From: Janibacter cremeus
Lineage (GTDB): Bacteria; Actinomycetota; Actinomycetes; Actinomycetales; Dermatophilaceae
DNA: 64,000 nucleotides
Direction: 5' to 3'
Assembly (NCBI RefSeq): GCF_029395675.1
Contig: NZ_CP115184.1
Span: 1,054,001 to 1,118,000 of the forward strand
The notes below the pieces were generated by a model that was not told the DNA's origin, made no database searches, and saw only the letters and a list, made by a program, of their open reading frames with translations. Of this stretch, positions 49,448 through 61,551 are shown in pieces (within the stretch, counting starts at the first letter, position 1; the number at the start of each line of letters is the position of its first letter). The position numbers and the translations under genes are program-made.

Positions 49448-50985
49448 GTCCCGTCCCCGTCACGGCCGAGAGCAATCCGCTGCGGGATCCGCGGGACAAG
49501 CGTCTGCCGCGCATCGCCGGTCCGTGCAGCCTCGTCCTCTTCGGCGTGACCGGGGACCTCGCTCGCAAGAAGCTGCTGCCGGCGATCTACGACCTGGCCA
49601 ACCGCGGTCTGCTGCCGCCGGGCTTCTCGCTCGTCGGCTTCGCCCGCCGCGACTGGGCCGACCAGGACTTCGGCAAGGTCGTCTACGACGCGGTGCGCGA
49701 GCACGCCCGCACCCCCTTCCGCGAGGAGGTCTGGCGCTCGCTCTCGCAGGGTTTCCGCTTCGTCCCCGGGGACTTCGACGACGACGCCGCCTTCGACCTG
49801 CTCGCCCGGACCGTGCGCGATCTCGACGAGGAGCGCGGCACGGGCGGCAACCACGCCTTCTACCTGTCCATCCCACCGGACTTCTTCTCCGTGGTCTGCG
49901 AGCAGCTCCAGCGCAGCGGGCTGGCCACCCCGCAGGACGACTCCTGGCGACGCGTCGTCATCGAGAAGCCCTTCGGCCACGACCTCGAGAGCGCCCAGGA
50001 GCTCAACGGCATCGTCGAGGCGGTCTTCCCACCGGACTCGATCTTCCGCATCGACCACTACCTCGGCAAGGAGACCGTCCAGAACCTGCTCGCGCTGCGC
50101 TTCGCGAACCAGATGTTCGAACCGGTCTGGAACAGCCACTACGTCGACCACGTGCAGATCACCATGGCCGAGGACATCGGCATCGGTGGGCGCGCCGGGT
50201 ACTACGACGACGTGGGCGCCGCCCGCGATGTCATCCAGAACCACCTGCTCCAGCTCCTGGCCCTCACCGCCATGGAGGAGCCGACGAGCTTCGCCGCCGG
50301 TGCCCTGCGGATGGAGAAGGAGAAGATCCTGGCGGCCGTGCGCGTGCCCGACGACCTCGGCGCCGCCACCGTCCGCGGCCAGTACACCGCCGGCTGGCAG
50401 GGCGGGGAGAAGGTCCGCGGCTACCGCCAGGAGAAGGGGGTCGCCGACGGGTCGACCACCGAGACCTACGCGGCCATGCGGCTGGACATCGAGACCCGGC
50501 GATGGGCCGGCGTCCCCTTCTACCTGCGGACCGGCAAGCGCCTCGGCCGACGGGTCACGGAGATCGCCGTCGTCTTCGCGCGTGCCCCCCACCTGCCCTT
50601 CACGGACACTGAGACCGAGGAGCTCGGCCAGAACGCCGTGGTCATCCGCGTGCAGCCGGACGAGGGTGTGACCATGCGCTTCGGCGCGAAGGTCCCGGGC
50701 AACCAGATGGAGGTGCGCGACGTGACCATGGACTTCGGTTACGGCCGCGCCTTCACCGAGTCCAGCCCGGAGGCCTACGAGCGGTTGATCCTCGACGTGC
50801 TCCTCGGGGACCCGCCGCTCTTCCCCCGGCACGAGGAGGTCGAGCTCTCCTGGAAGATCCTCGACCCGATCGAGGAGTTCTGGGCCGAGCAGGGCACCGT
50901 CGAGGAGTACCCCGCGGGGACCTGGGGACCGCCCGCCGCTGACACGATGATGCGCCGGGACGGACGCACCTGGAGGATGCCGTGA
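49444..50985 (+). CDS. zwf: Glucose-6-phosphate 1-dehydrogenase
   Basis: 513 residues. Makes 6-phosphogluconolactone and NADPH. N-terminal Rossmann FGVTGDLARKKLLPAIYDL, VVIEKPFGHDL, active-site RIDHYLGKETVQNLLALRF, and the C-terminal YLRTGKRL. A ~30-residue leader precedes the Rossmann strand. The stop overlaps the opcA start by GTGA, matching the functional dependence of Zwf on OpcA. Confidence 0.96.
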   Translation: MSPVPVTAESNPLRDPRDKRLPRIAGPCSLVLFGVTGDLARKKLLPAIYDLANRGLLPPGFSLVGFARRDWADQDFGKVVYDAVREHARTPFREEVWRSLSQGFRFVPGDFDDDAAFDLLARTVRDLDEERGTGGNHAFYLSIPPDFFSVVCEQLQRSGLATPQDDSWRRVVIEKPFGHDLESAQELNGIVEAVFPPDSIFRIDHYLGKETVQNLLALRFANQMFEPVWNSHYVDHVQITMAEDIGIGGRAGYYDDVGAARDVIQNHLLQLLALTAMEEPTSFAAGALRMEKEKILAAVRVPDDLGAATVRGQYTAGWQGGEKVRGYRQEKGVADGSTTETYAAMRLDIETRRWAGVPFYLRTGKRLGRRVTEIAVVFARAPHLPFTDTETEELGQNAVVIRVQPDEGVTMRFGAKVPGNQMEVRDVTMDFGYGRAFTESSPEAYERLILDVLLGDPPLFPRHEEVELSWKILDPIEEFWAEQGTVEEYPAGTWGPPAADTMMRRDGRTWRMP

Positions 50986-52103
50986 TCGTCGACCTACCCG
51001 CCGCGAGCACGGCACAGGTGGCCCAGCGGCTGATCGAGATCCGCGAGGACGTCGGCGCGATGGCCCTCAGCCGGGTGCTCACGCTCGTTCTCGTCGTGCC
51101 GGAGGAGGATGCCGAGGCGGCGCTCGCCGTGGCCAACACCGCCAGCCACCAGCACCCCGCCCGGATCGTGTGCGTGATCCTGTCCAATGCACGCGGCAAG
51201 GCACGCCTGGACGCGCAGCTGCGGGTCGGCGGCGATGCGGGCGCCTCGGAGGTCGTCGTCCTGCGCCTGTACGGGGAGCTCGTCAAGCACGCCCGCAGCG
51301 TCGTGACACCCCTCGTCCTGCCCGACTCCCCCGTCGTCGCCTGGTGGCCGACCGAGGCCCCCAAGGACCCCGGGGCCGACCCCGTCGGCGCGATGGCGCA
51401 CCGTCGCATCACCGACAGTGCCGCCTCCGCGGGGTCCATCACCACCACGCTCAGGCGTCTGGCCCGCACCTACACCTCCGGCGACACCGACCTGGCATGG
51501 AGCCGGATCACGCTCTGGCGGGGGCTGCTCGCCACGACCCTGGACCGGCCCCCCTTCGAGCCGGTCACCGCTGCCACCGTCGTCGGTGCGCAGGACTCCC
51601 CGTCGGCCGACCTGCTGGCCGGCTGGCTGCGGGCCCGCCTGCGCTGCCCGGTCTCCCTCGTGCGTTCCCGGACCGGCAGCGGTGTCGTCAGCGTCCGGCT
51701 CCAGCGCGACTCCGGCCCCATCGACCTGGTCCGGCCGCTGCAGGGCGACACCGCCACCCTCGACCAGCCGGGCCAGCCACGCCGTGCCATCGCCATGGCT
51801 CCCCGGTCGGACGCCGAGTGCCTCGCCGACGAGCTACGACGACTCGACGCCGACGAGGTCTACGAGGACGCCCTGATCACGGGCCTGCCCGCGGTGACCC
51901 GGCGCCGGATGACGATGACCGAGGCCGTCGAGGAGGACCTCGTCCCCTCCCCGAGCGACGCCCGACGCACCGCCGAGCGGCTCGCCGAGGAGTCCAAGGA
52001 CGCCATCCGCAGTGCGATGGTCGACGCCGAGCCCGGGTCCGCGAGCACCAGCACCGACGCGGTCAGGACCGCCGTCCGCGATCGCCTCGACGACGAGGAG
52101 TGA
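50982..52103 (+). CDS. opcA: Glucose-6-phosphate dehydrogenase assembly protein OpcA
   Basis: 373 residues from GTG 50982. Two-domain OpcA: IVDLPAASTAQVAQRLIEIR at the start, LVLVVPEEDAEAALAVANTAS, and VVTPLVLPDSPVVAWWPTEAP in the first domain; the second has TLDRPPFEPVTAATVVG and LRARLRCPVSLVRS. The C-terminal ~50 residues (SPSDARRTAERLAEESKDAI) are a charged, probably helical extension. Required for assembly or activity of Zwf in actinobacteria and cyanobacteria. Confidence 0.95.
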   Translation: MIVDLPAASTAQVAQRLIEIREDVGAMALSRVLTLVLVVPEEDAEAALAVANTASHQHPARIVCVILSNARGKARLDAQLRVGGDAGASEVVVLRLYGELVKHARSVVTPLVLPDSPVVAWWPTEAPKDPGADPVGAMAHRRITDSAASAGSITTTLRRLARTYTSGDTDLAWSRITLWRGLLATTLDRPPFEPVTAATVVGAQDSPSADLLAGWLRARLRCPVSLVRSRTGSGVVSVRLQRDSGPIDLVRPLQGDTATLDQPGQPRRAIAMAPRSDAECLADELRRLDADEVYEDALITGLPAVTRRRMTMTEAVEEDLVPSPSDARRTAERLAEESKDAIRSAMVDAEPGSASTSTDAVRTAVRDRLDDEE

Positions 52104-52105
52104 CC

Positions 52106-52849
52106 ATGACCGACCCGTTGCTCGTCATCCATCCCAGCCCCAGCCGTCTGGTCACGATCACCGGCGGTCGCCTGCTCACCGCTGTCCAGGACGCCCTGGC
52201 CGCCCGCGGCGAGGCGCACGTCGCCCTCACCGGTGGGTCCATGGGTTCGGCCGTCGTCGCCGCGCTGGCGGACCACGCGGCCCATGACGCCGTGGACTGG
52301 TCGCGAGTGCACTTCTGGTGGGGCGACGAGAGGTACCTCCCGGCGGGTGACGCCGAGCGCAACGACGCCCAGAACGACGAGGCGGGTCTGCGTTCACTCA
52401 CCCCCGACCCGCAGAACGTCCACCGGGTCCTCGGGCCGGACGAGGTCGACTCCGCCGAGGAGGCCGCGCGCAGGTACGAGGAGGAGCTGCGCACCCACGG
52501 GAGCGGCACCTTCGACATCGTCCTGCTCGGCGTCGGTCCGGACGGGCACGTCGCCTCGCTCTTCCCGGGCCATCCGATGCAGCAGGAGACCTCGGGCATC
52601 GCCGTGGCGGTCCACGACTCCCCCAAGCCACCGCCGACCCGGGTGACGCTCACGGCGGAGTGCCTCTCCCGGTCGCGCCAGGTCTGGTTCGTCGTCTCGG
52701 GCGAGGACAAGGCCGGGGCCGTGGCGAAGGGGGTGGCGGGCGCCCCTGCCGCGCAGGACAGCACGGGGCTCGTCCGCGGTCAGGAACGCACGCTGTGGCT
52801 CGTCGACGAGGCGGCCGCCTCGGACGTGGAGCCCGCCGTCAGCGGATGA
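52106..52849 (+). CDS. pgl: 6-phosphogluconolactonase
   Basis: 247 residues. DevB type: ALTGGSMGSAVVAAL, WSRVHFWWGDERYLP with active Asp/Glu, FDIVLLGVGPDGHVASLFPGH with the catalytic His. Hydrolyses the lactone made by Zwf. Two bases after the opcA stop; its last 11 bp overlap the end of the convergent rbpA. 6-phosphogluconate dehydrogenase is not in this window. Confidence 0.94.
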   Translation: MTDPLLVIHPSPSRLVTITGGRLLTAVQDALAARGEAHVALTGGSMGSAVVAALADHAAHDAVDWSRVHFWWGDERYLPAGDAERNDAQNDEAGLRSLTPDPQNVHRVLGPDEVDSAEEAARRYEEELRTHGSGTFDIVLLGVGPDGHVASLFPGHPMQQETSGIAVAVHDSPKPPPTRVTLTAECLSRSRQVWFVVSGEDKAGAVAKGVAGAPAAQDSTGLVRGQERTLWLVDEAAASDVEPAVSG

Positions 52850-53189
52850 GGCCGCGGTCGCGCAGCTCGCCGAGCCGCTCCTCGAGGAGGGCCTCGCCCT
52901 CGGAGTCGGAGCGGCGCTCCTTCACGTAGGCCAGGTGGGTCTTGTAGACCTCCGCCGTCGGGGCGGCCGGAGGGTTGTCCTTGTCGCGACCGGCGGGCAG
53001 GCCACAGCGCTTGCACACCCACTCGGCCGGGATCTCCACCCCCTCGTCGACGGAGAAGGACGGAGTCATCTCGTGGCCGTTGGCGCACCAGTAGGAGACG
53101 AAGCCACGTGCTGCGGCCTCGCCGCGCTCGGCCTCACCCATCGGGCCGGCGCCGATGCGGCTCCCGCGGATTGCGTTGCCACCTGCCAT
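52839..53189 (-). CDS. rbpA: RNA polymerase-binding protein RbpA
   Basis: 116 residues. Actinobacterial activator that holds sigma (A/B-type) on RNA polymerase. The N-terminal tail and core zinc-binding region are GNAIRGSRIGAGPMGEAERG and YWCANGHEMTPSFS with VCKRCGLPAG (Cys/Cys pairs); the basic linker and sigma-interaction helix follow in the C-terminal third. Transcribed with secG, 23 bp downstream of it. Confidence 0.96.
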   Translation of the reverse strand: MAGGNAIRGSRIGAGPMGEAERGEAAARGFVSYWCANGHEMTPSFSVDEGVEIPAEWVCKRCGLPAGRDKDNPPAAPTAEVYKTHLAYVKERRSDSEGEALLEERLGELRDRGLIR

Positions 53190-53212
53190 GAGGAACTCCT
53201 ACGTGGTCGGGA

Positions 53213-53458
53213 TCAGGCGTCGAAACGGTCGACGAGGCCGAGACCGACGATCGAGGTGAACCACACCAGCCCCACGACGATCGTGAACCGGGTGAGGTTG
53301 CGCTCCGCGACCGACGAGCTGCCCAGCGACGCCGACATGCCCCCGCCGAACATGTCGGAGAGGCCACCACCCTTGCCCTTGTGCATGAGGATGAGCAGGA
53401 TCTGGACCAGGCTCGTGATCACGAGGATCACCTGGAGTCCGATGCGGACGGCATTCAC
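53213..53458 (-). CDS. secG: Preprotein translocase subunit SecG
   Basis: 81 residues from GTG 53458. Two membrane helices (IGLQVILVITSLVQILLILM; FTIVVGLVWFTSIVGLGLV) joined by HKGKGGGLSDMFGGGMSASLG, the SecG cytosolic loop. Auxiliary part of the SecYEG channel. It lies about 100 bp after tpiA in the usual actinobacterial glycolysis-secG order. Confidence 0.95.
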   Translation of the reverse strand: MNAVRIGLQVILVITSLVQILLILMHKGKGGGLSDMFGGGMSASLGSSSVAERNLTRFTIVVGLVWFTSIVGLGLVDRFDA

Positions 53459-53559
53459 TCGATCAGGTCCTTGTCGGTCGGGACGGTCGGTTGGTTCGGG
53501 CGGGCACCTTCGTGAGAGGGGTCCCGCGACAGGATACCTCTCCGACCCGGTGACCCGGG

Positions 53560-54351
53560 TCAGGCGGTGAGGTGCTGCTGGTACCGGCAGATCGAGGCGA
53601 AGTCGTCGGCGGCGAGGGAGGCGCCTCCGACGAGCGCTCCGTCGACATCGGCGCCGGCCATGATCGAGGCGACATTGCCCGGCTTGACCGATCCGCCGTA
53701 GAGCACGCGGACCGCCTCCGCCGTCTCGGTGGAGTACATCCGCGCCAGCGTGCTCCGGATGGCCGCGCACACCTCCTGGGCGTCCTCCGGGGTCGCGACC
53801 TCACCGGTCCCGATCGCCCAGACCGGCTCGTAGGCGACGACGAGGGTCGCCGCCTGCTCCGCGGTGACGCCCTCCAGGCTGCCCCTGAGCTGGTCGACGA
53901 CGTGCGCGACGTGTCCCCCGGTGCGGCGGACCTCGAGGCCCTCGCCGACACAGACGATCGGCACCATGCCGTGCCGGTAGGCGGCGACCGCCTTGCTCGC
54001 GACGACCTCGTCGGTCTCACCGTGCCCCTCGCGGCGCTCGCTGTGGCCCACCACGACGTAGCCGCAACCCAGCTTGGCCAGGAAGGCTCCCGAGATGTCG
54101 CCGGTGTGAGCACCGGAGTCGTGGGGGCTGAGGTCCTGGGCGCCGTAGCCCATGAGCAACCGGTCGCCCTCGACCAACGTCTGCACCGACCGCAGGTCGG
54201 TGAAGGGCGGCAGCACGACGACCTCGACGGCGGCGTAGTCGTGCTTGCCGTCGCGCAGGGTCCAGTCCAGCTTCTGCACGAGGTGGGTGCCCTGCAGGTG
54301 GTCGAGGTTCATCTTCCAGTTGCCCGCCATGAGCGGCTTGCGGCTGGTCAT
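53560..54351 (-). CDS. tpiA: Triosephosphate isomerase
   Basis: 263 residues. TIM barrel with [16 protein letters not shown], catalytic His in [10 protein letters not shown], catalytic Glu in [16 protein letters not shown], and the phosphate loop YGGSVKPGN. Interconverts dihydroxyacetone phosphate and glyceraldehyde-3-phosphate. ATG 54351 is 2 bp after the pgk stop. Confidence 0.97.
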   Translation of the reverse strand: MTSRKPLMAGNWKMNLDHLQGTHLVQKLDWTLRDGKHDYAAVEVVVLPPFTDLRSVQTLVEGDRLLMGYGAQDLSPHDSGAHTGDISGAFLAKLGCGYVVVGHSERREGHGETDEVVASKAVAAYRHGMVPIVCVGEGLEVRRTGGHVAHVVDQLRGSLEGVTAEQAATLVVAYEPVWAIGTGEVATPEDAQEVCAAIRSTLARMYSTETAEAVRVLYGGSVKPGNVASIMAGADVDGALVGGASLAADDFASICRYQQHLTA

Positions 54352-54353
54352 GT

Positions 54354-55562
54354 TCAGTTCTCCTGCTGCTCGAAGACGGACAGCCCCGGGAGGGTCTTGC
54401 CCTCGAGGTACTCGAGGCTGGCACCACCACCGGTGCTGATGTGGCTGAAGTCGTCGTCGGCGAAGCCGAGCCGGCGCACGGCCGCGGCGGAGTCGCCACC
54501 GCCGACGACGGTCAGGGCGCCCGCCCTGGTCAGGTCGGCCAGGGCCCGGGCGACGGACGCGGTCCCGGCGGCGAAGGGCTCCATCTCGAAGGCACCCATG
54601 GGGCCGTTCCAGAAGACGGTGCGGCAGTCCAGGAGCTTCTCGGCGAAGAGGCGACCGGACTCGGGGCCGATGTCCAGCCCCATCCGGTCGGCGGGGATCG
54701 CGTCGGCCGCCACGACCTCGTGCTCGGCCTCGGCCGCGAAGTCGGTGGCGGCGACGACGTCGGTCGGCAGGACGATCTCGACGCCGTCACGCTCGGCGCG
54801 CTCGAGGTACTCGCGCACGACCTCGAGCTGGTCCTCCTCGAGGAGGCTCCTGCCCACCTCGTGCCCCTGGGCGCGCAGGAAGGTGAAGACCATGCCGCCG
54901 CCGATGAGCAGGCGGTCGGCCGTCCCGAGGAGGTTGTCGATGACCCCGAGCTTGTCACTGACCTTGGCGCCGCCGAGGACGACCGCGTAGGGCCGCGTCG
55001 GGTCGCTCGTCAGGCGACGCAGCACCTCGAGCTCGGTCTCCACGAGGCCACCGACGGCAGCCGGCAGCCGGGTCACGATGTCGTGGACGGAGGCCTGCGT
55101 CCGGTGCACGACACCGAAGCCGTCCGAGACGTAGGCGTCGGCGAGCGAGGCGAGGGCGTCGGCGAAGGCTCCCCGCTCGCCCTCGTCCTTGCTCGTCTCC
55201 CCTGCGTTGAAGCGCAGGTTCTCCAGGACCGCGACCTGGCCGTCGCCGAGGCCGGCGACGGTCTCGCGCGCGGAGTGGCCGACGGTGTCGGTGGCGAAGG
55301 CGACCTCGGCACCGAGCAGCTCACCCAGTCGCGCAGCGACCGGGGCGAGCGAGTAGCGCGGGTCCGGTTCCCCCTTCGGCCGACCGAGGTGGGCGCACAC
55401 GACGACGCGTGCTCCCTCCTCGACCAAACGGCTGATCGTCGGCAGCGAGGCCCTGATGCGTCCGTCGTCGGTGATGGTCTGCCCGTCCAGCGGGACGTTG
55501 AGATCGGACCGGACGAGGACGCGCCGGCCGCGCAGGTCGCCGAGGTCAGCGAGGGTCTTCAC
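54354..55562 (-). CDS. pgk: Phosphoglycerate kinase
   Basis: 402 residues from GTG 55562 (GAAAGG SD). [55 protein letters not shown] and [17 protein letters not shown] (nucleotide loop). Makes ATP from 1,3-bisphosphoglycerate. Located 38 bp downstream of gap; the three enzymes gap-pgk-tpiA form one glycolytic unit. Confidence 0.97.
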   Translation of the reverse strand: MKTLADLGDLRGRRVLVRSDLNVPLDGQTITDDGRIRASLPTISRLVEEGARVVVCAHLGRPKGEPDPRYSLAPVAARLGELLGAEVAFATDTVGHSARETVAGLGDGQVAVLENLRFNAGETSKDEGERGAFADALASLADAYVSDGFGVVHRTQASVHDIVTRLPAAVGGLVETELEVLRRLTSDPTRPYAVVLGGAKVSDKLGVIDNLLGTADRLLIGGGMVFTFLRAQGHEVGRSLLEEDQLEVVREYLERAERDGVEIVLPTDVVAATDFAAEAEHEVVAADAIPADRMGLDIGPESGRLFAEKLLDCRTVFWNGPMGAFEMEPFAAGTASVARALADLTRAGALTVVGGGDSAAAVRRLGFADDDFSHISTGGGASLEYLEGKTLPGLSVFEQQEN

Positions 55563-55600
55563 GGATGCCTTTCGTGTGGCGTCGATGGAGGAGGTGGGGC

Positions 55601-56668
<1,068 letters not shown>

Positions 56669-56722
56669 CTATTGCCTGTCGAAGTCCTGCGCGGGCCCGG
56701 GACCGTGCTGCGGCGAGGTGTC

Positions 56723-57703
56723 TCAGCCGTCGAGCATGTCCGAGGTCAGGAAGGCCTCGGTGCCGGGGACACCCTGGTCCTCGGCCCGCTTGTCCGCCAT
56801 GGCCAGCAGCCGGCGGATCCGACCGGCGACGGCGTCCTTGGTCATCGGCGGCTCGGCCCGCTGACCGAGCTCCTCCAGCGAGGCCTCCTTGTGCTGCAGG
56901 CGCAGCTGGCCGGCCTCGCGCAGGTGGTCGGGGATCTCGTCCCCGAGGATCTCCAACGCCCGCTGGACACGGGCTCCCGCGGCGACCGCGGCGCGGGCCG
57001 AACGCCGGAGGTTGGCGTCGTCGAAGTTGGCCAGACGGTTGGCCGTCGCCCGCACCTCCCGGCGCATGCGCCGCTCCTCCCAGGCGAGCACCGCCTCGTG
57101 CGCGCCGAGCCGGGTCAGCATGGCGCTGATGGCGTCTCCGTCGCGGATGACGACGCGATCGACGCCACGGACCTCCCGGGCCTTCGAGGGGATGCCCAGG
57201 CGACGGGCCGCACCGACGAGGGCGAGCCCGGCCTCGGGGCCGGGACAGGTGATCTCGAGCGAGGAGCTGCGCCCGGGCTCCGTCAGCGACCCGTGCGCGA
57301 GGAAGGCCCCCCGCCAGGCTGCCTCGGCGTCGCAGACCGCTCCTCCGACGACGCGGGGAGGCAGGCCACGCACGGGCCGACCCTCGGCGTCGACGAGCCC
57401 GGTCTGCCGGGCCAGCGCCTGGCCGTCCGTGCTCACGCGCACGATGTAGCGGCTGCCACGGCGCAGGCCGCCGGCGGCCAGCTGCATGAGCTCGGTCTGG
57501 TAGCCGTACAGCTCGATGATGTCCTTGCGCACCCGCCGCGCCGCACTGGCGGTGTCGAGCTCGGCCTCGACCACGATCTGCCGGCCGACCTTGTGCAGTC
57601 CGCCGGCGAACCGGAGCACGCTGGCGACCTCGGCCTTGCGGCAGCAGGTCCGGGTGACCTGGAACCTGCTCAGCTCGTCCTTGACCTTGTCGGTCATCGC
57701 CAT
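56723..57703 (-). CDS. whiA: DNA-binding protein WhiA
   Basis: 326 residues from ATG 57703 (GGAAGG SD). N-terminal LAGLIDADG-like domain ([36 protein letters not shown]) and C-terminal helix-turn-helix ([20 protein letters not shown]). Controls cell division and, in streptomycetes, sporulation genes. Conserved order rapZ-yvcK-whiA-gap. Confidence 0.96.
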   Translation of the reverse strand: MAMTDKVKDELSRFQVTRTCCRKAEVASVLRFAGGLHKVGRQIVVEAELDTASAARRVRKDIIELYGYQTELMQLAAGGLRRGSRYIVRVSTDGQALARQTGLVDAEGRPVRGLPPRVVGGAVCDAEAAWRGAFLAHGSLTEPGRSSSLEITCPGPEAGLALVGAARRLGIPSKAREVRGVDRVVIRDGDAISAMLTRLGAHEAVLAWEERRMRREVRATANRLANFDDANLRRSARAAVAAGARVQRALEILGDEIPDHLREAGQLRLQHKEASLEELGQRAEPPMTKDAVAGRIRRLLAMADKRAEDQGVPGTEAFLTSDMLDG

Positions 57704-57737
57704 GGGGTCCGTCCTTCCGGGGTGGTCGCCAGCACGT

Positions 57738-58688
57738 TCACGCGAGGATGTCACGATAGGCCGCCGCGAGCCGCAGCGCGTCATGGCGGTCCGCGTGCTG
57801 GGGCTGTGCGAGCGGGGTCACCACGAGCTGCGCCCCGAGCTTCTCGCACGCCGCGGTGAGCCGACGCGTGTTCTCGATCGTGCTCGGGTCGGCGAGGACG
57901 ACGTCCACCGTCAGCTCCGGAGCCGTCTCGTGCAGCGTCTCGATGTGCCGGGTGGCGGAGAAGCCACGCGTCTCCGCGGTGTTCATGTCGAGGTTGAGCG
58001 TGAGGACCTTGCGGGCCGTCGCCTCGGCCAGTGCCGTGCGCAGCTCGGGCACGAGCAGGTGCGTGAGCACCGAGGTGTACCAGGAGCCGGGGCCGAGGAT
58101 GATGTGGTCCGCCTCGCGCACGGCCGCCACCGACTCGGGTCGTGCCGGCGGGGCGTGCGGCTCGAGCGAGATCGACTCGACCAGGCCGTGGGTGCTGGCG
58201 ATGGCCACCTGGCCGAGCACGGTCTCGGTGGCCGAGGGGTCACTCGGGTCGAGGCCGCTCACCCGCGCCCGCAGCTCGAGGGGCACTGCCGCCATCGGCA
58301 GGACACGACCGCGGGCGCTGAGCAGCCGACCCACGAGGTCGAGACCGGTCACCGGGTCGTCGTGCAGCTGCCACAGGGCGACGATGAGCAGGTTGCCCAG
58401 GGCGTGGCCGGCGAGGTCCCCGTCCCCGGTGAAGCGGTGCTGGAGGACGTCGCCCCACGTCTGCCCCCACTCGTTGTCGTCGCACAGCGCCGCCAGCGCC
58501 ATCCTCAGGTCCCCGGGCGGGAGCACACCGAAGTCGTCGCGGAGGCGACCGGAGGAGCCGCCGTTGTCGGCGACGGTGACGATCGCGGTCACCTGCTCGC
58601 AGACGAGACGCAGTGCGGAGAGCGAGGCCGCGAGGCCGTGGCCACCCCCGAGGGCGACCACCTTGGACGAGCGCAGGCGATCGACCAC
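57738..58688 (-). CDS. yvcK: Gluconeogenesis factor YvcK (CofD-like, UDP-sugar binding)
   Basis: 316 residues. [45 protein letters not shown] and [21 protein letters not shown] are the YvcK/CofD nucleotide-binding motifs. Binds UDP-GlcNAc and links central carbon flow with cell wall growth in other Gram-positives. AGGAG overlapping the rapZ stop favours GTG 58688; GTG 58694, overlapping that stop as GTGA, is the alternative. Coupled to rapZ. Confidence 0.93.
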   Translation of the reverse strand: MVDRLRSSKVVALGGGHGLAASLSALRLVCEQVTAIVTVADNGGSSGRLRDDFGVLPPGDLRMALAALCDDNEWGQTWGDVLQHRFTGDGDLAGHALGNLLIVALWQLHDDPVTGLDLVGRLLSARGRVLPMAAVPLELRARVSGLDPSDPSATETVLGQVAIASTHGLVESISLEPHAPPARPESVAAVREADHIILGPGSWYTSVLTHLLVPELRTALAEATARKVLTLNLDMNTAETRGFSATRHIETLHETAPELTVDVVLADPSTIENTRRLTAACEKLGAQLVVTPLAQPQHADRHDALRLAAAYRDILA

Positions 58689-58690
58689 GC

Positions 58691-59608
58691 TCACTCCTGA
58701 CCGAGGTCGCGGTGGACGACGAAGGTCGCGATCTCCTTCGACCCCAGCCGCGAGGCGAGCGCCTCGGCGAGGGCAACGGACCGGTGCTTGCCACCGGTGC
58801 ATCCCACGGCGAGGGTGACGTAGCGGCGGTTCTCCCGGAGGTAACCCGCGATGACCGGGGTGAGCATGGTCTCCACCCCGTCGATGAACTCCTGGGCGCC
58901 TGGCTGGGACAGGACGTACTCGGCGACCTGGGTCTCGCGCCCCGTGTACGGGCGCAGCTCCGGCACCCAGAACGGGTTGGGCAGGAACCTCATGTCGAAG
59001 ACGAAGTCCGCGTCGAGTGGCACGCCGTACTTGAACCCGAAGGAGAGGACGGCCAGCCGCAGCCGCTCGACGGTGTCGGCGCGGAAGATCGGGCTGATCT
59101 TGCGCCCGAGCTGGTGCACGTTGAGCCCGGAGGTGTCGATGACCATCTCGGCATTCGCCCGGATGTCGGAGAGGACCTCGCGCTCCCTCTGGATGGCGTC
59201 CAGCAGGCGCCCGTCACCCTGCAGGGGGTGTGGGCGCCGCACGCTCTCGAAGCGGCGCACGAGGGCCTCGTTGGTCGCGTCGAGGAAGACGAGGTGGGTG
59301 CGCCACCCGTGCTCCCGCAGCCGCTGGAGCGAGGTGGTCAGGGCCGTGAAGCCCTGCGCCCGGACATCGAGGGCGATCCCGATGCGGACGGGACCGTCCG
59401 CCCTGGTCAGGTCGTCCTCACGGGACTCGGACAGGCGCAGCAGGTCGTCGAGGAGCATCACGGGCAGGTTGTCGATGACGTACCAGCCGTGGTCCTCCAT
59501 GACCTTGCCGACCGTCGAGCGGCCCGCTCCGCTCATGCCGGTGACCACGACGACCTCGCGGCTCACGTCCTCGGGATCCAGCTCGAGGACGGCATCGGGC
59601 TCGCTCAT
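58691..59608 (-). CDS. rapZ: RNase adapter RapZ / nucleotide-binding protein YvcJ
   Basis: 305 residues. N-terminal P-loop [27 protein letters not shown], and [11 protein letters not shown]-terminal [16 protein letters not shown] and [18 protein letters not shown], the RapZ glucosamine-6-phosphate-binding domain signature. In E. coli RapZ guides RNase E to a small RNA; in Gram-positives the partner is not settled. ATG overlaps the uvrC stop by ATGA, with AGGAG in the end of uvrC. Confidence 0.95.
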   Translation of the reverse strand: MSEPDAVLELDPEDVSREVVVVTGMSGAGRSTVGKVMEDHGWYVIDNLPVMLLDDLLRLSESREDDLTRADGPVRIGIALDVRAQGFTALTTSLQRLREHGWRTHLVFLDATNEALVRRFESVRRPHPLQGDGRLLDAIQREREVLSDIRANAEMVIDTSGLNVHQLGRKISPIFRADTVERLRLAVLSFGFKYGVPLDADFVFDMRFLPNPFWVPELRPYTGRETQVAEYVLSQPGAQEFIDGVETMLTPVIAGYLRENRRYVTLAVGCTGGKHRSVALAEALASRLGSKEIATFVVHRDLGQE

Positions 59609-61548
59609 CGTGACTCTCCTTCGTCGAGGACCTCACCGGTGGTGAGGTTCACGGCGGGTGCGGACTCCGTCGGACCCAACTCTGCCGCAATCCGCTCGGC
59701 AAGTGCGGGTCCGATCCCCGGGGTCTCCCCCAGCTCCTGTGCGCTGGCGGCACGGATCCGCTTCACGGAGCCGAAGCGGGCGAGCAGGGCCTTGCGCCGG
59801 GACTCCCCCAGGCCGGGGATCCCGTCGAGGGCGCTGCGCGTCATCGACTTGCTTCGACGCTCCCGGTGGAAGGTGTTGGCGAAACGGTGTGCCTCGTCGC
59901 GCAGACGTTGCAGCAGGAAGAGCGCGTCGCTGGTGCGGGGCAGGATCACCGGGTACTCGTCACCCGGGAGCCAGACCTCCTCGAGACGCTTGGCCAGCCC
60001 GACGAGGGCGACGTCGACGATCCCCAGCTCGTCCAGCACGCGCTGCGCGGCCGCGACCTGCGGGGCACCGCCGTCGACGACGACGAGGTTGGGCGGGTAG
60101 GCAAAGCGGCTGGCCTCGGTCGGTTGCTGCGCGTCCGGGGCCGCTGCTTCGGCCTCGCGGTCCTTGACGTGCCGGGCGAAGCGCCGCGAGAGCACCTCGT
60201 GCATGGACGCGGTGTCGTCGGTGCGCCCCTCGACGTCCCCACGGACGATGAACCGTCGGTACTCGCTCTTGCGGGCGACGCCGTCCTCGAAGACGACCAT
60301 GGACCCCACGACGTCGCTGCCCTGGACGTGCGCGATGTCGTAGCCCTCGATGCGCAACGGCGCGTCGTCGAGGCCGAGCGCCTCCTGCAGCTCCTGCAGG
60401 GCCTGGCTGCGCGCCGTCAGGTCCCCGGCACGGGCGACCTTGTGGCGGGCCAGGGACTGGGTCGCGTTGCGCTCGACCGTGGCCATCAGGGCCCGCTTGT
60501 CACCCCGCTGCGGCACGCGCAGGGTGACGCGGCTCCCCCTTCGCTCCCCCAGCCAGGCCGCCATGTCCTCCTCCTGCGGTGGGAGGACGGGCACGAGGAC
60601 CTCGCGGGGCACCTCCTCGCCGCCGTAGACCTGCTGCAGCAGGTGCTCCACGAGCTCCGGGAGGTCCTCCGCGTCCTTCTCGGCGACCCATCCCCGCTGA
60701 CCCCGGATCCGTCCACCCCGGACGTGGAAGACCTGGATGGCGACCTCGAGCTCGTCGTCGGCCAGGGCGAAGACGTCCGCGTCCGTGCCGTCGGGCAGGA
60801 CGACCGCGGACTTCTCGAGGGCCTTGGTCAGTGCCGTCACGTCATCGCGCAGCCGGGCCGCCTGCTCGAAGTCGAGCGCGGCGGCAGCGGCCTTCATCTC
60901 GCGCTCGAGGCGGCGCACGAAGCGGTCGGTGCGTCCGGCGAGGAAGTCGCACAGCTCCTCGGCCAGGGCCCGGTGCTCCTCGGGGCTGACCCACCCGACG
61001 CACGGCGCGGAGCACTTGTCGATGTACCCCAGCAGGCAGGGCCGACCCGACTGCTCCGCCCGCTTGAAGACCCCCTTGCTGCACGTCCGCACCGGGAAGA
61101 CCCGCAGGAGCAGGTCGAGGGTCTCCCGGATGGCCCAGGCATGGGTGTACGGGCCGAAGTAACGCGTGCCCTTGCGCTTGGCGCCCCGCCTCACCTGCGC
61201 CCGGGGGAACTCCTCCCCCATCGTCACCGCGAGGTACGGGTAGGACTTGTCGTCGCGGTACTTGACGTTGAACCGCGGGTCGTACTCCTTGATCCAGGAG
61301 TACTCGAGCTGGAGGGCCTCGACCTCGTTGGCCACGACCGTCCACTCGACGCTCGCCCCCGCGCGCACCATGCGCTGGGTGCGGGGGTGCAGAGCGGCGA
61401 TGTCCTGGAAGTAGGAGGACAGCCGCGACCGCAACGACTTGGCCTTGCCGACGTAGATGACCCTGCCGTGCTCGTCACGGAAACGGTAGACGCCCGGGTC
61501 GGTCGGGATCGACCCGGCCGCGGGTCGGTAGGTAGCGGGATCCGCCAC
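59605..61548 (-). CDS. uvrC: Excinuclease ABC subunit UvrC
   Basis: 647 residues from GTG 61548. GIY-YIG nuclease at 10-90 ([30 protein letters not shown]), a cysteine-rich spot ([27 protein letters not shown]), UvrB-binding helix pair (~200-240), the second nuclease domain with [28 protein letters not shown], and tandem helix-hairpin-helix at the end ([37 protein letters not shown]). Makes both cuts in nucleotide excision repair. Confidence 0.96.
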   Translation of the reverse strand: MADPATYRPAAGSIPTDPGVYRFRDEHGRVIYVGKAKSLRSRLSSYFQDIAALHPRTQRMVRAGASVEWTVVANEVEALQLEYSWIKEYDPRFNVKYRDDKSYPYLAVTMGEEFPRAQVRRGAKRKGTRYFGPYTHAWAIRETLDLLLRVFPVRTCSKGVFKRAEQSGRPCLLGYIDKCSAPCVGWVSPEEHRALAEELCDFLAGRTDRFVRRLEREMKAAAAALDFEQAARLRDDVTALTKALEKSAVVLPDGTDADVFALADDELEVAIQVFHVRGGRIRGQRGWVAEKDAEDLPELVEHLLQQVYGGEEVPREVLVPVLPPQEEDMAAWLGERRGSRVTLRVPQRGDKRALMATVERNATQSLARHKVARAGDLTARSQALQELQEALGLDDAPLRIEGYDIAHVQGSDVVGSMVVFEDGVARKSEYRRFIVRGDVEGRTDDTASMHEVLSRRFARHVKDREAEAAAPDAQQPTEASRFAYPPNLVVVDGGAPQVAAAQRVLDELGIVDVALVGLAKRLEEVWLPGDEYPVILPRTSDALFLLQRLRDEAHRFANTFHRERRSKSMTRSALDGIPGLGESRRKALLARFGSVKRIRAASAQELGETPGIGPALAERIAAELGPTESAPAVNLTTGEVLDEGESR

Positions 61549-61551
61549 TGC